Below are positions 26,447-35,185 of a stretch of 64,000 nucleotides of DNA, piece by piece. Both the position numbers and the translations under genes were made by a program. Within the stretch, counting starts at the first letter, position 1; each line of letters begins with the position of its first letter. The DNA is from Kitasatospora sp. NBC_00240 (lineage in GTDB: Bacteria; Actinomycetota; Actinomycetes; Streptomycetales; Streptomycetaceae): contig NZ_JAPEMU010000001.1 of the NCBI RefSeq assembly GCF_026342405.1, positions 992,001-1,056,000 on the forward strand. The letters run 5' to 3'. The notes under the pieces are model-generated. The model searched no databases, was not told the DNA's origin, and was given only the letters and a program-made list of their open reading frames with translations.

Positions 26447-28234
26447 TCACTCCTTGCCGTTTCCCGGCAGGAACTCCTGGATCTTCGCCTTGAGGCCCTG
26501 CTTCAGCATCGAAGCGCGGTCGCTGTCGCCGTGCACGACCGCCGAGGCGGCGGCGGTGATCTGGTCGAGCGTGGCGTGCGGCGGGATCGGCGGCACCGCC
26601 GGGTCGGTCCGGAAGTCGATGACGTACGGCCGGTCCGAGGCGAGGGCCTGCCGCCACACCGGCTCCACCTCCGCCGGGTCCTCCACCCGGGTTCCGTAGA
26701 GCCCGAGTTGGACGGCGAAGTTGGCGTAGCGGACGTCCGGGAGGCGCTGTGAGGGCTCGAACTGCGGGGCGCCCTGCATGGCCCGCATCTCCCAGGTGAC
26801 CTGGTTGAGGTCCCGGTTGTTCAGGACGGCGACGATCAGGCGTGGGTCGGTCCACTGCCGGTAGTACTTGGCGACGGTGATCAGTTCGGCGAGGCCGTTC
26901 ATCTGCATCGCGCCGTCCCCGACGATCGCGACGGCGGGGCGGTCCGGATGGGCGAACTTGGCCCCGATCAGGTACGGGACGCCGGGGCCCATGGTGGCCA
27001 GGGTGCCCGACAGGGAGCCGCGCATGGTGCCGCGCATCCGCAGGTGCCGGGCGTACCAGTTGGCGGCGGAGCCGGAGTCCGCGGCGATCATGACGTTCTC
27101 GGGCAGCAGGGCATCGAGGGCGTGCACCACCTGCTCGGGGTTGAGCGGGTCGGCGGTGACGGCGGCGCGGCGCTCCATCACCTCCCACCACCGGGCGGTG
27201 TTCTCCTCGACGGTCTCCCGCCAGCTCCGGTCCTCCTTTCGGTCCAGCAGGGGCAGCAGCCGCTTCAGGGTCTCGGCGGCGTCCCCCACCACGTTCAGCT
27301 CGAAGGGGTACCGCAGCCCGACCATCGACGGGTCGACGTCGATCTGCACCGCCCTGGCCCTGCCGAACTCGGGCAGGAACTGCGAGTAGGGGAAGCTGGA
27401 GCCGATCACCAGCAGGGTGTCGCAGTCCCGCATCAGCTCGTACGAAGCACGGGTGCCGAGCAGGCCGATCGCACCCGTGACGTACGGGAGCGTGTCCGGC
27501 AGCACGTCCTTGCCGAGCAGCGCCTTCGCCACTCCGGCCCCGAGGGTCTCGGCGAGCTGCTCGACCTCGGGGCGGGCGTGCCGCGCGCCCTGGCCGACGA
27601 GGACGGCCACCTTCTCACCGGAGTTGAGGATCTCGGCGCAGCGTACGAGGTCCCCGTCGGAGGGCACGGGCGCGTAGCGGCCCACACCGAGGCTGGAGGG
27701 CACCATTTTGAAGGCATGGGCCGGCGGCCGGTGTTCCAGTTCCTGGACGTCCGCGGGGACGATCACCGCTGTCACCGTCCGGCTCGTCGCGGCGATGCGC
27801 ATCGCGCGGTCGAGCACGTTCGGCAGCTGCTCGGGGACGGTGACCATTTCGCAGTAGGCCGAGGCGACGTCCTTGTACAGCGACAGCAGGTCGACCTCCT
27901 GCTGGTAGGAGCCGCCCATCGCACTGCGGTCGGTCTGCCCGACGATCGCGACCACCGGTACATGGTCGAGCTTGGCGTCGTACAGGCCGTTCAACAGGTG
28001 GATCGCCCCCGGGCCGGAGGTCGCCGCGCACACCCCCGTCCGGCCGGAGAACTTCGCGTAGCCGACCGCCTGGAAGGCGGCCGTCTCCTCGTGCCGCGCC
28101 TGCACGAACTGCGGCTTGTCGTCGGCCCGGCCCCAGGCTGCGAGCAGGCCGTTGATGCCGTCGCCCGGATAGGCGAAGACCTGCTCGACGTCCCACTGCC
28201 GCAGGCGTTCCAGGATGTAGTCCGAGACCTTCAT
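26447..28234 (-). CDS. Thiamine-pyrophosphate-dependent enzyme, pyruvate oxidase-like
   Basis: The 595-residue enzyme has the three-domain TPP fold. The N-terminal Pyr domain (MKVSDYILERLRQWDVEQVF) holds the activating glutamate in ARHEETAAF (Glu49). A central domain follows, and the C-terminal PP domain holds GDGAMQMNGLAELITVAKYY and VLNNRDLNQV, the GDG-NN cofactor signature. It resembles pyruvate oxidase/dehydrogenase (PoxB-like) enzymes that decarboxylate pyruvate to acetate with electron transfer to quinone or oxygen; acetolactate synthase-like activity cannot be excluded. GGAG precedes the ATG. The cytoplasmic or membrane-associated enzyme stands alone. Confidence 0.87.
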   Translation of the reverse strand: MKVSDYILERLRQWDVEQVFAYPGDGINGLLAAWGRADDKPQFVQARHEETAAFQAVGYAKFSGRTGVCAATSGPGAIHLLNGLYDAKLDHVPVVAIVGQTDRSAMGGSYQQEVDLLSLYKDVASAYCEMVTVPEQLPNVLDRAMRIAATSRTVTAVIVPADVQELEHRPPAHAFKMVPSSLGVGRYAPVPSDGDLVRCAEILNSGEKVAVLVGQGARHARPEVEQLAETLGAGVAKALLGKDVLPDTLPYVTGAIGLLGTRASYELMRDCDTLLVIGSSFPYSQFLPEFGRARAVQIDVDPSMVGLRYPFELNVVGDAAETLKRLLPLLDRKEDRSWRETVEENTARWWEVMERRAAVTADPLNPEQVVHALDALLPENVMIAADSGSAANWYARHLRMRGTMRGSLSGTLATMGPGVPYLIGAKFAHPDRPAVAIVGDGAMQMNGLAELITVAKYYRQWTDPRLIVAVLNNRDLNQVTWEMRAMQGAPQFEPSQRLPDVRYANFAVQLGLYGTRVEDPAEVEPVWRQALASDRPYVIDFRTDPAVPPIPPHATLDQITAAASAVVHGDSDRASMLKQGLKAKIQEFLPGNGKE

Positions 28235-28595
28235 CTGCGCGGCTCCGTTCGCGAATGCGGCTCGTCCACGGGCCGCGGCGGCTCTTCGCCCCTCCGTCTG
28301 ACCCGTCCGCGCGGCCCGAAACACAGGCCTCGGCGGGCTGCCGCCGCGCGGGCGTGCCGGTGGTGGTTCGAGGAGACGGGTGGGCTCGGCGTTGCCACTT
28401 CGGCGACGACCGGGAGGGGCCGGCCCGTGGTGGTGCTCCCGGGACACCGGGCCGCGGAGGGCGTGCACCCGACGCCGGCCGGTCACGCCGCACCTGCGGC
28501 GGCCTGGCTGCGCCTCGCCGGGTGACCGGACCGGGAACGGCGATCCGGCGCCACCCGGCCCCGGAGGCACCTGCGGCCGGGCGCGGCCGACACGG
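28235..28595. other. Intergenic stretch upstream of TPP enzyme
   Basis: About 360 bp; it holds the promoter of the TPP enzyme and the 3' flank of the STAS gene. No gene recognised. Confidence 0.5.
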
Positions 28596-28985
28596 CTACG
28601 TCGGGAGGGCGTCCGGCCAGCCGACGCGGACCTGCGGGAGCCCGACGGACACCTCGGCGTCGACGGCGAAGACCCGGTCGATGCCGGTGATCTCCAACAG
28701 CCGGGCCACGGGCCGCGACAGCCCGGCGAGCCGGACCACCGTCCCCTGGTGCCCGGCCTCGCTCCGGGCGCGCAGCAAGGTGGTGAGGCCGGAGGAGTCG
28801 CAGAAGGTGACGGCGGCGAGGTCGAGGTCCAGCGTCGAGGGGGCCGGCCGGCCGGCCAGGACGCGGCGTACCGCGGCGGCCAGCCGGGGTGCGCCGTCGT
28901 GGTCGAGCTCGCCGGCCACTTCCAGGACGGCCCCGGCCGGGGTCGTGCGAGCGGTGACGGCGAGGACGGGCTCGGTCGTGGTCAT
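28596..28985 (-). CDS. STAS-domain anti-sigma factor antagonist
   Basis: The 129-residue protein has the STAS fold with the phosphorylatable serine region DLAAVTFCDSSGLTTLLRAR. The FCDSSGL motif matches SpoIIAA/RsbV-type antagonists, whose serine is phosphorylated by an anti-sigma kinase and dephosphorylated by a PP2C. GGGGGAG 6 nt upstream fixes the ATG. It lies directly downstream of a truncated SulP transporter and the reading frame between them is open. Because SulP transporters normally end in a STAS domain, a historical link is possible, but the start site here is independent. Confidence 0.88.
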   Translation of the reverse strand: MTTTEPVLAVTARTTPAGAVLEVAGELDHDGAPRLAAAVRRVLAGRPAPSTLDLDLAAVTFCDSSGLTTLLRARSEAGHQGTVVRLAGLSRPVARLLEITGIDRVFAVDAEVSVGLPQVRVGWPDALPT

Positions 28986-29094
28986 CGGCTGCTCCCCCAG
29001 TCTCATGTTGTGGACATGACCATTATGCGGCGGTGCGCCAAGGCTACACACCGCCGCACACCCCCTGGCGCGGCCGTCCGCGGGACGGACGGGA

Positions 29095-29181
29095 GGCCCC
29101 CTACGGGCCTGCGGCCCTCGCCTCGGACCGGACGTACGGCCGCGATCGCGGCCGAGGCCCCGGCCTGTCGGGGTAGGGGCC
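29095..29181. repeat. Imperfect terminal inverted repeat element at the SulP break
   Basis: GGCCCCCTAC (29095-29104) faces GTAGGGGCC (29173-29181) across about 70 bp. Inside lies an 18-bp perfect palindrome, CGGCCGCGATCGCGGCCG (29137-29154). The outer end sits 9 bp from the point where the SulP coding similarity stops. It could be a MITE-like relic, an excision scar or a terminator. Confidence 0.5.
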
Positions 29182-29189
29182 GCTCGAAT

Positions 29190-30011
29190 TGCGATGCCCT
29201 GCCCGATCGACTCGCGGGCCTTGTTCGAGCGAATGCCGGTGATGTCGTCGACGAGTTCGGCGGTCATCAGCGACTCCATCAGGCCGACCAGCGCCATCGC
29301 GAGCGCATAGGGCGCGACGGTCGTCAGGGTCTCCAGGGTGAACGGCACGTCCGGCAGCCCGGGCACCGGGAGCGAGGACGGCAGCGCACCCTTGTCCCCG
29401 ACGGTCGGCACCGCGATGCCCGCGGCAAGCGTGATCACGGTCAGGACGACGATGGAGACCAGCGGCGCCGGGACCACCCGGGTGACCTTCGGGAAGAACA
29501 CCATCAGCGCCAGACCGGCGGCGACCAGCGGATGGACGGCCCACGGCACGTGCGTCCTCTCGGGGACCTGCGCCATGAAGATCAGGATCGCCAGCGAGTT
29601 GACGAACCCGACCGTCACCGACCGGGGCACGAAGCACATCAGCTTCGCCACCCCGAGCGCGCCGAGCACGATCTGGAAGACGCCCGCGAGGATGACCGCG
29701 GCGACCAGGTGGCCGAAGCCGTGCTCACGGTTCAGCGGCCCGATCACCAGCGCCACCGCACCGGTCGCTGCGGAGATCATCGCCCGCCGCCCGCCGACGA
29801 CCGAGATCGTCACGGCCATGGTGAAGGAGGCGAACAGGCCGATCCTGGGGTCGACCCCGGCGATGATCGAGAACGAGATCGCCTCCGGGATCAGCGCGAG
29901 CGCCACGACCAGGCCGGCCAGCACCTCGGTGCGCCAGACCTTCGGATCGGAGAGCCGGTCAGGCCTGGGAGCGCGCAGGCGCGCGGCCGGGAACGCGGCG
30001 GGAGAGGACAA
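29190..30011 (-). pseudogene. SulP-family sulfate/bicarbonate transporter, truncated after about 274 residues
   Basis: From a probable TTG start the frame reads a typical SulP N-terminal half: PDRLSDPKVWRTEVLAGLVV, ALIPEAISFSIIAGVDPRIG, SFTMAVTISVVGGRRAMISA and later YALAMALVGLMESLMTAELV. At RESIGQGIA the similarity stops abruptly. A full-length protein would continue with another 200 or more residues, including the remaining helices and a STAS domain. The frame runs on for about 65 arginine/proline-rich codons with no SulP character into the STAS gene. The AGG about 8 nt before the TTG is the best ribosome-binding site. The gene is presumably non-functional as a transporter. Confidence 0.75.
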
Positions 30012-30451
30012 GGCAGGAACCTGTCGTGCTCGGAGCACGCCGGCTGTGGGCCGGGCGCACTGGAGAAAGGCGGGGGCGCCGGGCGGCACCCGCGCAGCGG
30101 CCCCGCGAGACGCCGGGGCGAAGGCACACCTGGGACGGGGCGGAGCCCGCGCGAGCGCGCCCGCTTCAGCCTCGGGGGCGAAGCGTCACGGCGGGCAGGC
30201 GGCGGCGGGGGGCGTCAGAAGCTCGCGCACGCATCTCTCCCGCAGAAAGTCGGATCTTCGCCGGGGGCGGCATCGGCCCCGACACGGCGAACGGCAGGGG
30301 CACGACAGGGCGCCACCGGCACGGCAACTCGACCCGAACGACAGGGGGAGACCGGCGGCGCCCGGGAGGGCCGATGTGATCGTCGCCGGGCGGCCCGGGC
30401 GGGTCCGCCGGTATTCTCAGGGCGCGCAGGCACCACCGTGGGAGGGCCGGG
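30012..30451. other. Divergent region between SulP remnant and SixA
   Basis: No gene recognised in 440 bp. A 15-bp perfect inverted repeat CGTGCTC-G-GAGCACG (30025-30039) lies just upstream of the SulP start and may be an old operator. Confidence 0.4.
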
Positions 30452-30979
30452 ATGAGCGAAGGATCGACCCGCAGGATCGTTCTGCTGCGGCATGCGAAGG
30501 CGGACCCGAAACACCTGACCGAGCACCCGGACCACGAACGGCCGCTGACCGCACGCGGCAGGTCGGACGCACCCCGTACCGGCCGGTGGCTGGCCCGATC
30601 GGGCCTGGCCCTGGACCAGGTCCTGGTCTCGACCTCGGTACGCACCCGGGAGACCTGGGAGCTGACGGCCGCCGAACTGACCGGCCCGCCGCCCGCCGAC
30701 TTCGAGCCGCGCCTCTACCGGGCCGGCGCCGACGAACTCCGCGCCCTGCTCGAACAGCTCCCGGCCGACGCCGCCACGGTGCTGGTGGTCGGCCACAACC
30801 CGGGAATCCGGGACCTGGCGGGCAGTCTCGCCGGCCACGGGCCCGAGGAGGTGCGAAAGCGCCTGGACGACTCCGGCTTCCACACCGCCGGCATCGCCGT
30901 CCTGAGCTTCGCCGGCTCCTGGGCGGACCTCGGGGCCGGCCCGGCGCGCCTCGACGCCTACTGGTCCCCGCGCCTCTGA
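30452..30979 (+). CDS. sixA: SixA-type phosphohistidine phosphatase
   Basis: The 175-residue protein starts MSEGSTRRIVLLRHAKADPK, giving the histidine-phosphatase RHG/RHA motif (His14). It also has the second-site VLVVGHNPGIRDL and the conserved arginine in STSVRTRETWELT. SixA enzymes remove phosphate from histidine on HPt or PTS proteins in the cytoplasm. GGGAGG 6 nt upstream fixes the start. The gene is followed by a PRC-barrel gene in the same direction, but no cognate phosphorelay partner is in the window. Confidence 0.88.
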   Translation: MSEGSTRRIVLLRHAKADPKHLTEHPDHERPLTARGRSDAPRTGRWLARSGLALDQVLVSTSVRTRETWELTAAELTGPPPADFEPRLYRAGADELRALLEQLPADAATVLVVGHNPGIRDLAGSLAGHGPEEVRKRLDDSGFHTAGIAVLSFAGSWADLGAGPARLDAYWSPRL

Positions 30980-31105
30980 CGGCCGGTGAGTCAGGGGGCG
31001 GCGCGAACGGCAGGTGTGGGACCCGAGGTCCAGGGCAGGCGCAGCGACGAGAACGCGTCGCACCCGGGAGCAGCCCGAGCGGCGCCGCAACGCGAAGGAG
31101 ACGCG

Positions 31106-31471
31106 ATGAGCAGCATCGAGATCTGGGAGTTCCGCACCACGTCCGGCCACGTCTCCGGTACGGATCTGGTCGGCTTCCATGTGGAGGCGACGGACGGCGC
31201 CATCGGGAAGGTCGACAAGCTGTCCGAGGAGGTCGGCGCCCAGTACCTGGTGGTGGACACCGGTCCGTGGATCTTCGGCCGGCACGTGTTGATCCCGGCG
31301 GGCACGGTGCTGCGGGTCGACCAGGCCGACCAGAAGGTCTACCTCGACCGGACCAAGGACGAGGTCAAGGGCAGCCCTGAGTTCGACCGGGCCGGGCACG
31401 ACAGCGACGCCGGCTACCAGGAGAGGTACGCGGGCTACTACGGCCCGTTCTACGGCGGCCCCGTCATCTGA
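31106..31471 (+). CDS. PRC-barrel domain protein
   Basis: The 121-residue protein MSSIEIWEFRTTSGHVSGTD ... has a PRC-barrel core (DGAIGKVDKLSEEVGAQYLV, FGRHVLIPAGTVLRVD) and a tyrosine/glycine-rich tail (YQERYAGYYGPFYGGPVI). Such proteins are small stress-type or ligand-binding proteins without a known partner. GAAGGAGACGCG precedes the ATG. It is a distant relative of the one at 7776 and is followed by a clear terminator. Confidence 0.85.
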   Translation: MSSIEIWEFRTTSGHVSGTDLVGFHVEATDGAIGKVDKLSEEVGAQYLVVDTGPWIFGRHVLIPAGTVLRVDQADQKVYLDRTKDEVKGSPEFDRAGHDSDAGYQERYAGYYGPFYGGPVI

Positions 31472-31493
31472 CCCCGCCGTCCCGGGACCCGCT

Positions 31494-31525
31494 GCGGGCC
31501 GCCACCGACTCCGGTGGCGGCCCGC
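31494..31525 (+). terminator. Perfect 13-bp stem-loop terminator after the PRC-barrel gene
   Basis: GCGGGCCGCCACC and its exact reverse complement flank a GACTCC loop, 22 bp past the stop codon. Confidence 0.75.
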
Positions 31526-31623
31526 ACGGTCGTACGACCCGGCCGGGGGCCTCATCCGGCCCGGAGCCGGCCGTTCGTAGCAGCCGGGCTCGGGCCGGCC
31601 CGTCAGGTCGGGGCCGGCCGGCC

Positions 31624-32097
31624 CTAACCGAAGGTCATCACCGCCGCCGAGCCGGAGGCGGCCGCCGAGTCCAGGAACCCCACCAGCGATTCGTAGGACC
31701 CCCGCAGGTGGTCGAGCTCCTCCTCGGGCCGGAACTCCCAGACGTTGGGGTACACCCCCTCCGCCGCCATCCGGGCCGGGTCGTAGTGGGCGGCCAGCCG
31801 CTCGAACGGCACCGCTCGCAGTTCCTTCGCCAGCTCCCGCACGTCCTCGGCGCTCCACCCGAACAGGGTGCCGTCGTCGCGGATCGGGAACCCGTCCATC
31901 AGGAACTCGACCGGCACCTCGGCGGCGTCCAGCAGGAACTGGAGGCCGGCCCAGGCCTTGTCGAGACCCCCGGACAGGTCGCACGGGCCGCCGTCGCCGT
32001 AGTAGGCGTCGAGGTACTCCGCGGCCCAGTCGGGATCATGCGCGGCCTGCTCCAGCTGCGCCGGCGTCATCCGGGTGAACGAGACGTACATGCCCAT
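31624..32097 (-). CDS. DUF1877 (YfbM-like) protein
   Basis: The 157-residue protein starts MGMYVSFTRMTPAQLEQAAH, followed by DPDWAAEYLDAYYGDGGPCDLSGGLDKAW, a characteristic opening of DUF1877/YfbM proteins. YDPARMAAEGVYPNVWEF lies near the end. The fold is a small soluble alpha/beta protein of unknown role. GGAGGGGG lies about 6 nt before the ATG. The downstream intergenic gap to the terminator at 31494-31525 is convergent. Confidence 0.88.
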   Translation of the reverse strand: MGMYVSFTRMTPAQLEQAAHDPDWAAEYLDAYYGDGGPCDLSGGLDKAWAGLQFLLDAAEVPVEFLMDGFPIRDDGTLFGWSAEDVRELAKELRAVPFERLAAHYDPARMAAEGVYPNVWEFRPEEELDHLRGSYESLVGFLDSAAASGSAAVMTFG

Positions 32098-32517
32098 GGC
32101 AACCCCCTCCGTCGATACCGATCCCGTCATCGGCCTATCGCACACATGTTCCATAGCATGATGGCCTGTTCCGGCCCGCCGCGCCAAGCCCGGGGCCGCG
32201 TCGGAGGGGGACCGTGCGGATCGGCGCGGGCCCGATCGCGGCCGATCGCCCGGGGTGTCGAACGGCGCAGGCCGGGTAGGCGCGGACCGTGGACGTGCGG
32301 TGTGCCGCACGGGCGGCTCCCGGGCGGCCGGGCCCGCCCCGTCCCGCGGCGGGTGGTCCGCCCGGTACGGCGGCCGTCCTCCCGCGGACGGTCGCGGCCG
32401 CACCCCCGACCTACGGCTCCGAACTCCGGGCCGGCCACGCGAAGTGGCCGCTTCCCAGGGCCGCCCGAGGACGAGCCCGGCCGGCGAACGCGCCGGGCGA
32501 CGAGGCAGGTGAGCGTC
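32098..32517. other. Intergenic stretch
   Basis: About 420 bp. It holds the DUF1877 promoter and probably the promoter of the following small gene. I see no other gene. Confidence 0.5.
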
Positions 32518-32691
32518 ATGACCGTTCCAGTTCCGCCCGATCCGGACACCCGTCCGCCGATGCCCGGGCCGCAGCCGCCGGTGCCCGACCCCTGGCCCGG
32601 TCCCGACCCGCAGGAGCCGCAGCCGACGCCGCCGCTGCCCGATCCGGACCCGGTGCCGCCGCCGATGCCGGCGCCGCACTCGGCCCGCTGA
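32518..32691 (+). CDS. Proline-rich small protein (57 aa)
   Basis: An ATG behind GGCAGGTGAG opens 57 codons with proline at nearly half of the positions (PPDPDTRPPMPGPQPPVPDP ...). It is probably disordered, with no signal peptide or membrane helix. Similar Pro-rich peptides occur in Streptomyces near Rsb-type genes, but the function is unknown and the G/C bias could make a chance frame look like this. Confidence 0.4.
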   Translation: MTVPVPPDPDTRPPMPGPQPPVPDPWPGPDPQEPQPTPPLPDPDPVPPPMPAPHSAR

Positions 32692-32809
32692 CCGGAGCCG
32701 GCACCGTCCTCCGGGACGGACCGGCTCCTCCCGACCGCGTTGCCGCGAGCCCTGGCGGACGAGAGCCGGCACCGGGCCGAACCACGGAAGCGACTCCGGA
32801 CAGCCGGCG

Positions 32810-32857
32810 GGCTCAGCGGCGGCGCCGCAACTCGGCTCAGCGGCGGCGCCGCAACTC
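32810..32857. repeat. 24-bp tandem duplication at the anti-sigma gene end
   Basis: GGCTCAGCGGCGGCGCCGCA-ACTC is present twice in tandem. The second copy contains the anti-sigma gene stop codon, so the last seven codons are duplicated downstream. Confidence 0.9.
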
Positions 32858-33271
32858 GGCCGGTGGGGCCGCGATCTCGGACCAGACGGTCTTGCCGTGC
32901 TCGTGCACGCGACTGCCCCAGGACCAGGACAACAGGTCGACCACGCGCAGCCCGTGGCCGCCCGGCAGCACGGGATCAGCGCCGCGGCGCAGCACCGGGG
33001 GTTCGGGACTGCAGTCGGCGACCTCCACCCGCAGCCCGGTGGTGGAGCGGGTGAGGCTCAGTTCGATGGGGCCGTCGGCGTGCTGGGCCGCGTTGGTGAC
33101 GAGTTCGCTGACGATCAGCAGGACGTCCCGGGCGACTTCGCCGCGCTCACCGTCGGCGGCCGGCGCCCAGTCCCAGCGGGTCAGCGCCTCCCGGGCGAAC
33201 TCACGGCACCGGCCCACCGCTCCCCCGCCGGAGGCGAGGACCAGCCGTCGGGTGTCGGTGTCCTGGAGCAT
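32837..33271 (-). CDS. Anti-sigma factor-type ATP-binding protein (HATPase_c_2)
   Basis: The 144-residue protein has the RsbW/SpoIIAB-like HATPase core: DVLLIVSELVTNAAQHADGP (the N-box) and the later GHGLRVVDLLSWSWGSRVHE (G-boxes). The family binds a sigma factor and phosphorylates its STAS antagonist. The ATG overlaps the stop of the STAS gene by one base (TGATG), indicating coupled translation with it. It is the third gene of the operon sigma-STAS-HATPase. Confidence 0.88.
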   Translation of the reverse strand: MLQDTDTRRLVLASGGGAVGRCREFAREALTRWDWAPAADGERGEVARDVLLIVSELVTNAAQHADGPIELSLTRSTTGLRVEVADCSPEPPVLRRGADPVLPGGHGLRVVDLLSWSWGSRVHEHGKTVWSEIAAPPAELRRRR

Positions 33272-33636
33272 CAGACGTCCGGTGCGGCGAGCGCCTCGGC
33301 GACGGACGGGTAGATGTGGAAGACCGCCCGGACACCCGTGACGTCCAGCATTCTCGAGACCATCGGGCCCGGGTCGGCGAGCGCCAGCAGCAGGCCCGCG
33401 TCCTCGGCGTCGAGCCTGGTGTGCAGCAGCAGGTTCAGTCCGGTGGAGTCGCAGAAGTCGAGCCCGGCGCAGTCGATCACGACCCGGCCGAGGCCGTCGC
33501 CGACGGCGCTCTCCAATGCGTCGCGGAGCGGCCCGGCGGTGTCGTGGTCGAGCTCGCCCTCGGGCCGCACGACCACGCCCCGTGCGGAGGTCCGCACGGC
33601 CACCGTCAGCTCGGACGCGGTGCTTTCGGGCTCCAT
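33271..33636 (-). CDS. STAS-domain anti-sigma factor antagonist
   Basis: The 121-residue STAS protein has the antagonist motif VVIDCAGLDFCDSTGLNLLL (FCDSTGL with the phosphoacceptor serine). Unphosphorylated it would sequester the HATPase anti-sigma encoded next. The ATG at 33636 follows GGGAGGAACAGAGG; an upstream ATG at 33690 has no ribosome-binding site. It lies 62 bp after the sigma stop, or 8 bp if the upstream ATG is used. The ANTAR-PP2C protein at 14368 could be its phosphatase, though it is not adjacent. Confidence 0.87.
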   Translation of the reverse strand: MEPESTASELTVAVRTSARGVVVRPEGELDHDTAGPLRDALESAVGDGLGRVVIDCAGLDFCDSTGLNLLLHTRLDAEDAGLLLALADPGPMVSRMLDVTGVRAVFHIYPSVAEALAAPDV

Positions 33637-33698
33637 CGCCTCTGTTCCTCCCGCTTCGACGGGCTCGACGTGCTCCCCGGCTTCCACCATAGGCCCGG

Positions 33699-34580
33699 TC
33701 AGGGTGCGTCCGCCGCCGGCTCCTCCAGCCGGGCGCGGAGCGAGCCGAGGGTGGCGGCGAGCAGCCGGGAGACCTGCATCTGGGAGCAGTCGATCCGTTC
33801 GGCGATCTCGGACTGGGTGCAGCCTCCCCAGAACCGCAGCAGCAGGAGGGTGCGCTCGCGGGGGGTGAGGTCCGCCAGGAGGGGCCGGACGGATTCGCGG
33901 AACTCGACCAGGGTGAGGTTGCCGTCGTCCTCGCCGAGCCGGTCGAGCAGGGTACTGCCCGTCTCGGCCTCGCGGTCCTCGCGCAGGGCGTCGAGCGAAC
34001 CGGCCCGGTAGGCGCAGCCGACGCGCAGGGCGGCGTCGACGTCCGCGACGTCGAGGTCGAGGTCGGCGGCGATCTCCTCGGGCGCCGGCGACCGCCCGAG
34101 CTGCTGCTCCAGCCGGTCGGAGCAGCGGACCACCCGCAGGTAGAGCTCCTGGAGGCTGCGCGGCACCCGGACGGGCCAGGAGGTGTCCCGGAAGAACCGC
34201 TTGATCTCGCCGGTGATGGTGGGGATCGCGTAGGTCAGGAACTCCACCCCGCGGCGGTGGTCGTAGCCGTCCACAGCCTTGATCAGGCCGACGGTCCCGA
34301 CCTGCATGATGTCGTCCAGTTCGGCGGCGCGGTGGCGGAAGCCGGCGGCGACGAAGCGGACCAGCGGCATGTTGAGTTCGATGACGGTGCCGCGGACGTA
34401 GCTGTAGGCCGCGGATCCGCGTTCCAGACCGGCCAGCCGTTCGAAGAGCGCGTCGCTCAGCTCACGGGCCTCGGTCTTGCCCATGGCCCGCATCTCCTGG
34501 CGGGTCGGCAGGCGGAATTCGGTGGGGCGCGGCGCGGTCTCGGGCAGCGCCGGGGTGCTGGGGGCGGACACGGAGGTCAT
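33699..34580 (-). CDS. RNA polymerase sigma-70 factor, SigB/SigF/SigG subfamily
   Basis: The 293-residue sigma factor has region 2 (NMPLVRFVAAGFRHRAAELD, DIMQVGTVGLIKAVDGYDHR, FLTYAIPTITGEIKRFFRDT), region 3 (VPRSLQELYLRV ... LGRSPAPEEIAADL) and region 4 (LTPRERTLLLLRFWGGCTQS, EIAERIDCSQMQVSRLLAA). These are hallmarks of the stress/development SigB-F-G group, controlled by partner switching. The downstream STAS and HATPase genes are the expected regulators; here the sigma gene comes first. The ATG at 34580 has only CAGGGAG right before it, so an alternative start within the N-terminus is possible. Confidence 0.93.
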   Translation of the reverse strand: MTSVSAPSTPALPETAPRPTEFRLPTRQEMRAMGKTEARELSDALFERLAGLERGSAAYSYVRGTVIELNMPLVRFVAAGFRHRAAELDDIMQVGTVGLIKAVDGYDHRRGVEFLTYAIPTITGEIKRFFRDTSWPVRVPRSLQELYLRVVRCSDRLEQQLGRSPAPEEIAADLDLDVADVDAALRVGCAYRAGSLDALREDREAETGSTLLDRLGEDDGNLTLVEFRESVRPLLADLTPRERTLLLLRFWGGCTQSEIAERIDCSQMQVSRLLAATLGSLRARLEEPAADAP

Positions 34581-34936
34581 CTCCCTGGCTCGTCCCCGCG
34601 TCGTCCGCGCAGGGCGGGCAGGCGGGGATCGGGGTGGGAGGCCTTGGCGCCCGGCTTCTTCAGGCAGCGGCGTCCCGGTGTGATGCGCGTGTCTTTGGCC
34701 CGGCGGTGAGCCGGGCAGGAGCGGGGGCGGCCGGCCCCGAACGCTCGTCCGGTGGTGATACCCCGCCTGCGCCGGGGCAATCCTTCGACCCGCGAAATTG
34801 TTTCCCGTCCCGCAGGACGGACCACTGCGCGTGGCCGGCTGAATCACGGCAGGCGGCGACGCGGGGTGACGGGGCGAGTCCGGACGCGAGCGCGACCCGG
34901 CCCGGGTCGAGCGGCCGGTGCCGCCGCCCGGCCCAG
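34581..34936. other. Intergenic stretch upstream of sigma gene
   Basis: About 350 bp, presumably holding the sigma operon promoter; no gene recognised. Confidence 0.5.
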
Positions 34937-35136
34937 GGTGACGATGTCGTTGCCGACCGGTTCGGTGATCACCTCGGCACTGTCCGCCACCGCGGTCTCC
35001 TGACGTCCGCAGCCAGGTCGTGATCGCCGGTCCGCAGCAGGCCTTCGAGCTGTCCGGGACGGCCGCCTTCATCCGGACGCAGATCGACGGCGTGCACACC
35101 GTCGGCCGGATCGGTGCCGCGAAGTCGCCCTGGTAG
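34937..35136 (+). pseudogene. PqqD-like (RRE-type) gene remnant with a frameshift
   Basis: Two frames together look like one PqqD-family protein. The first half reads GDDVVADRFGDHLGTVRHRG in one frame to about 35005. The second half then reads QQAFELSGTAAFIRTQIDGV, HTVGRIGAAKSPW and TAG in another frame. The TAAFIxxxIDGxxTVxxI pattern is the core of PqqD/RRE (RiPP precursor recognition) domains. Third positions in the second half are almost all G/C, as in coding DNA. No RiPP enzymes or precursor are nearby, so this is probably a relic. Confidence is limited because it rests on a short match. Confidence 0.4.
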
Positions 35137-35185
35137 AAGCGGATCTGCCGGCGGCCGGCGGTTGTCGCCCAGTAGCGTTGCCCGG

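Noticed and set aside
28596..30011. One intact SulP-STAS transporter gene
   Set aside because: The frame is open throughout, but the second half of the membrane domain is missing, the linker has no protein character and the STAS gene has its own ribosome-binding site and start.
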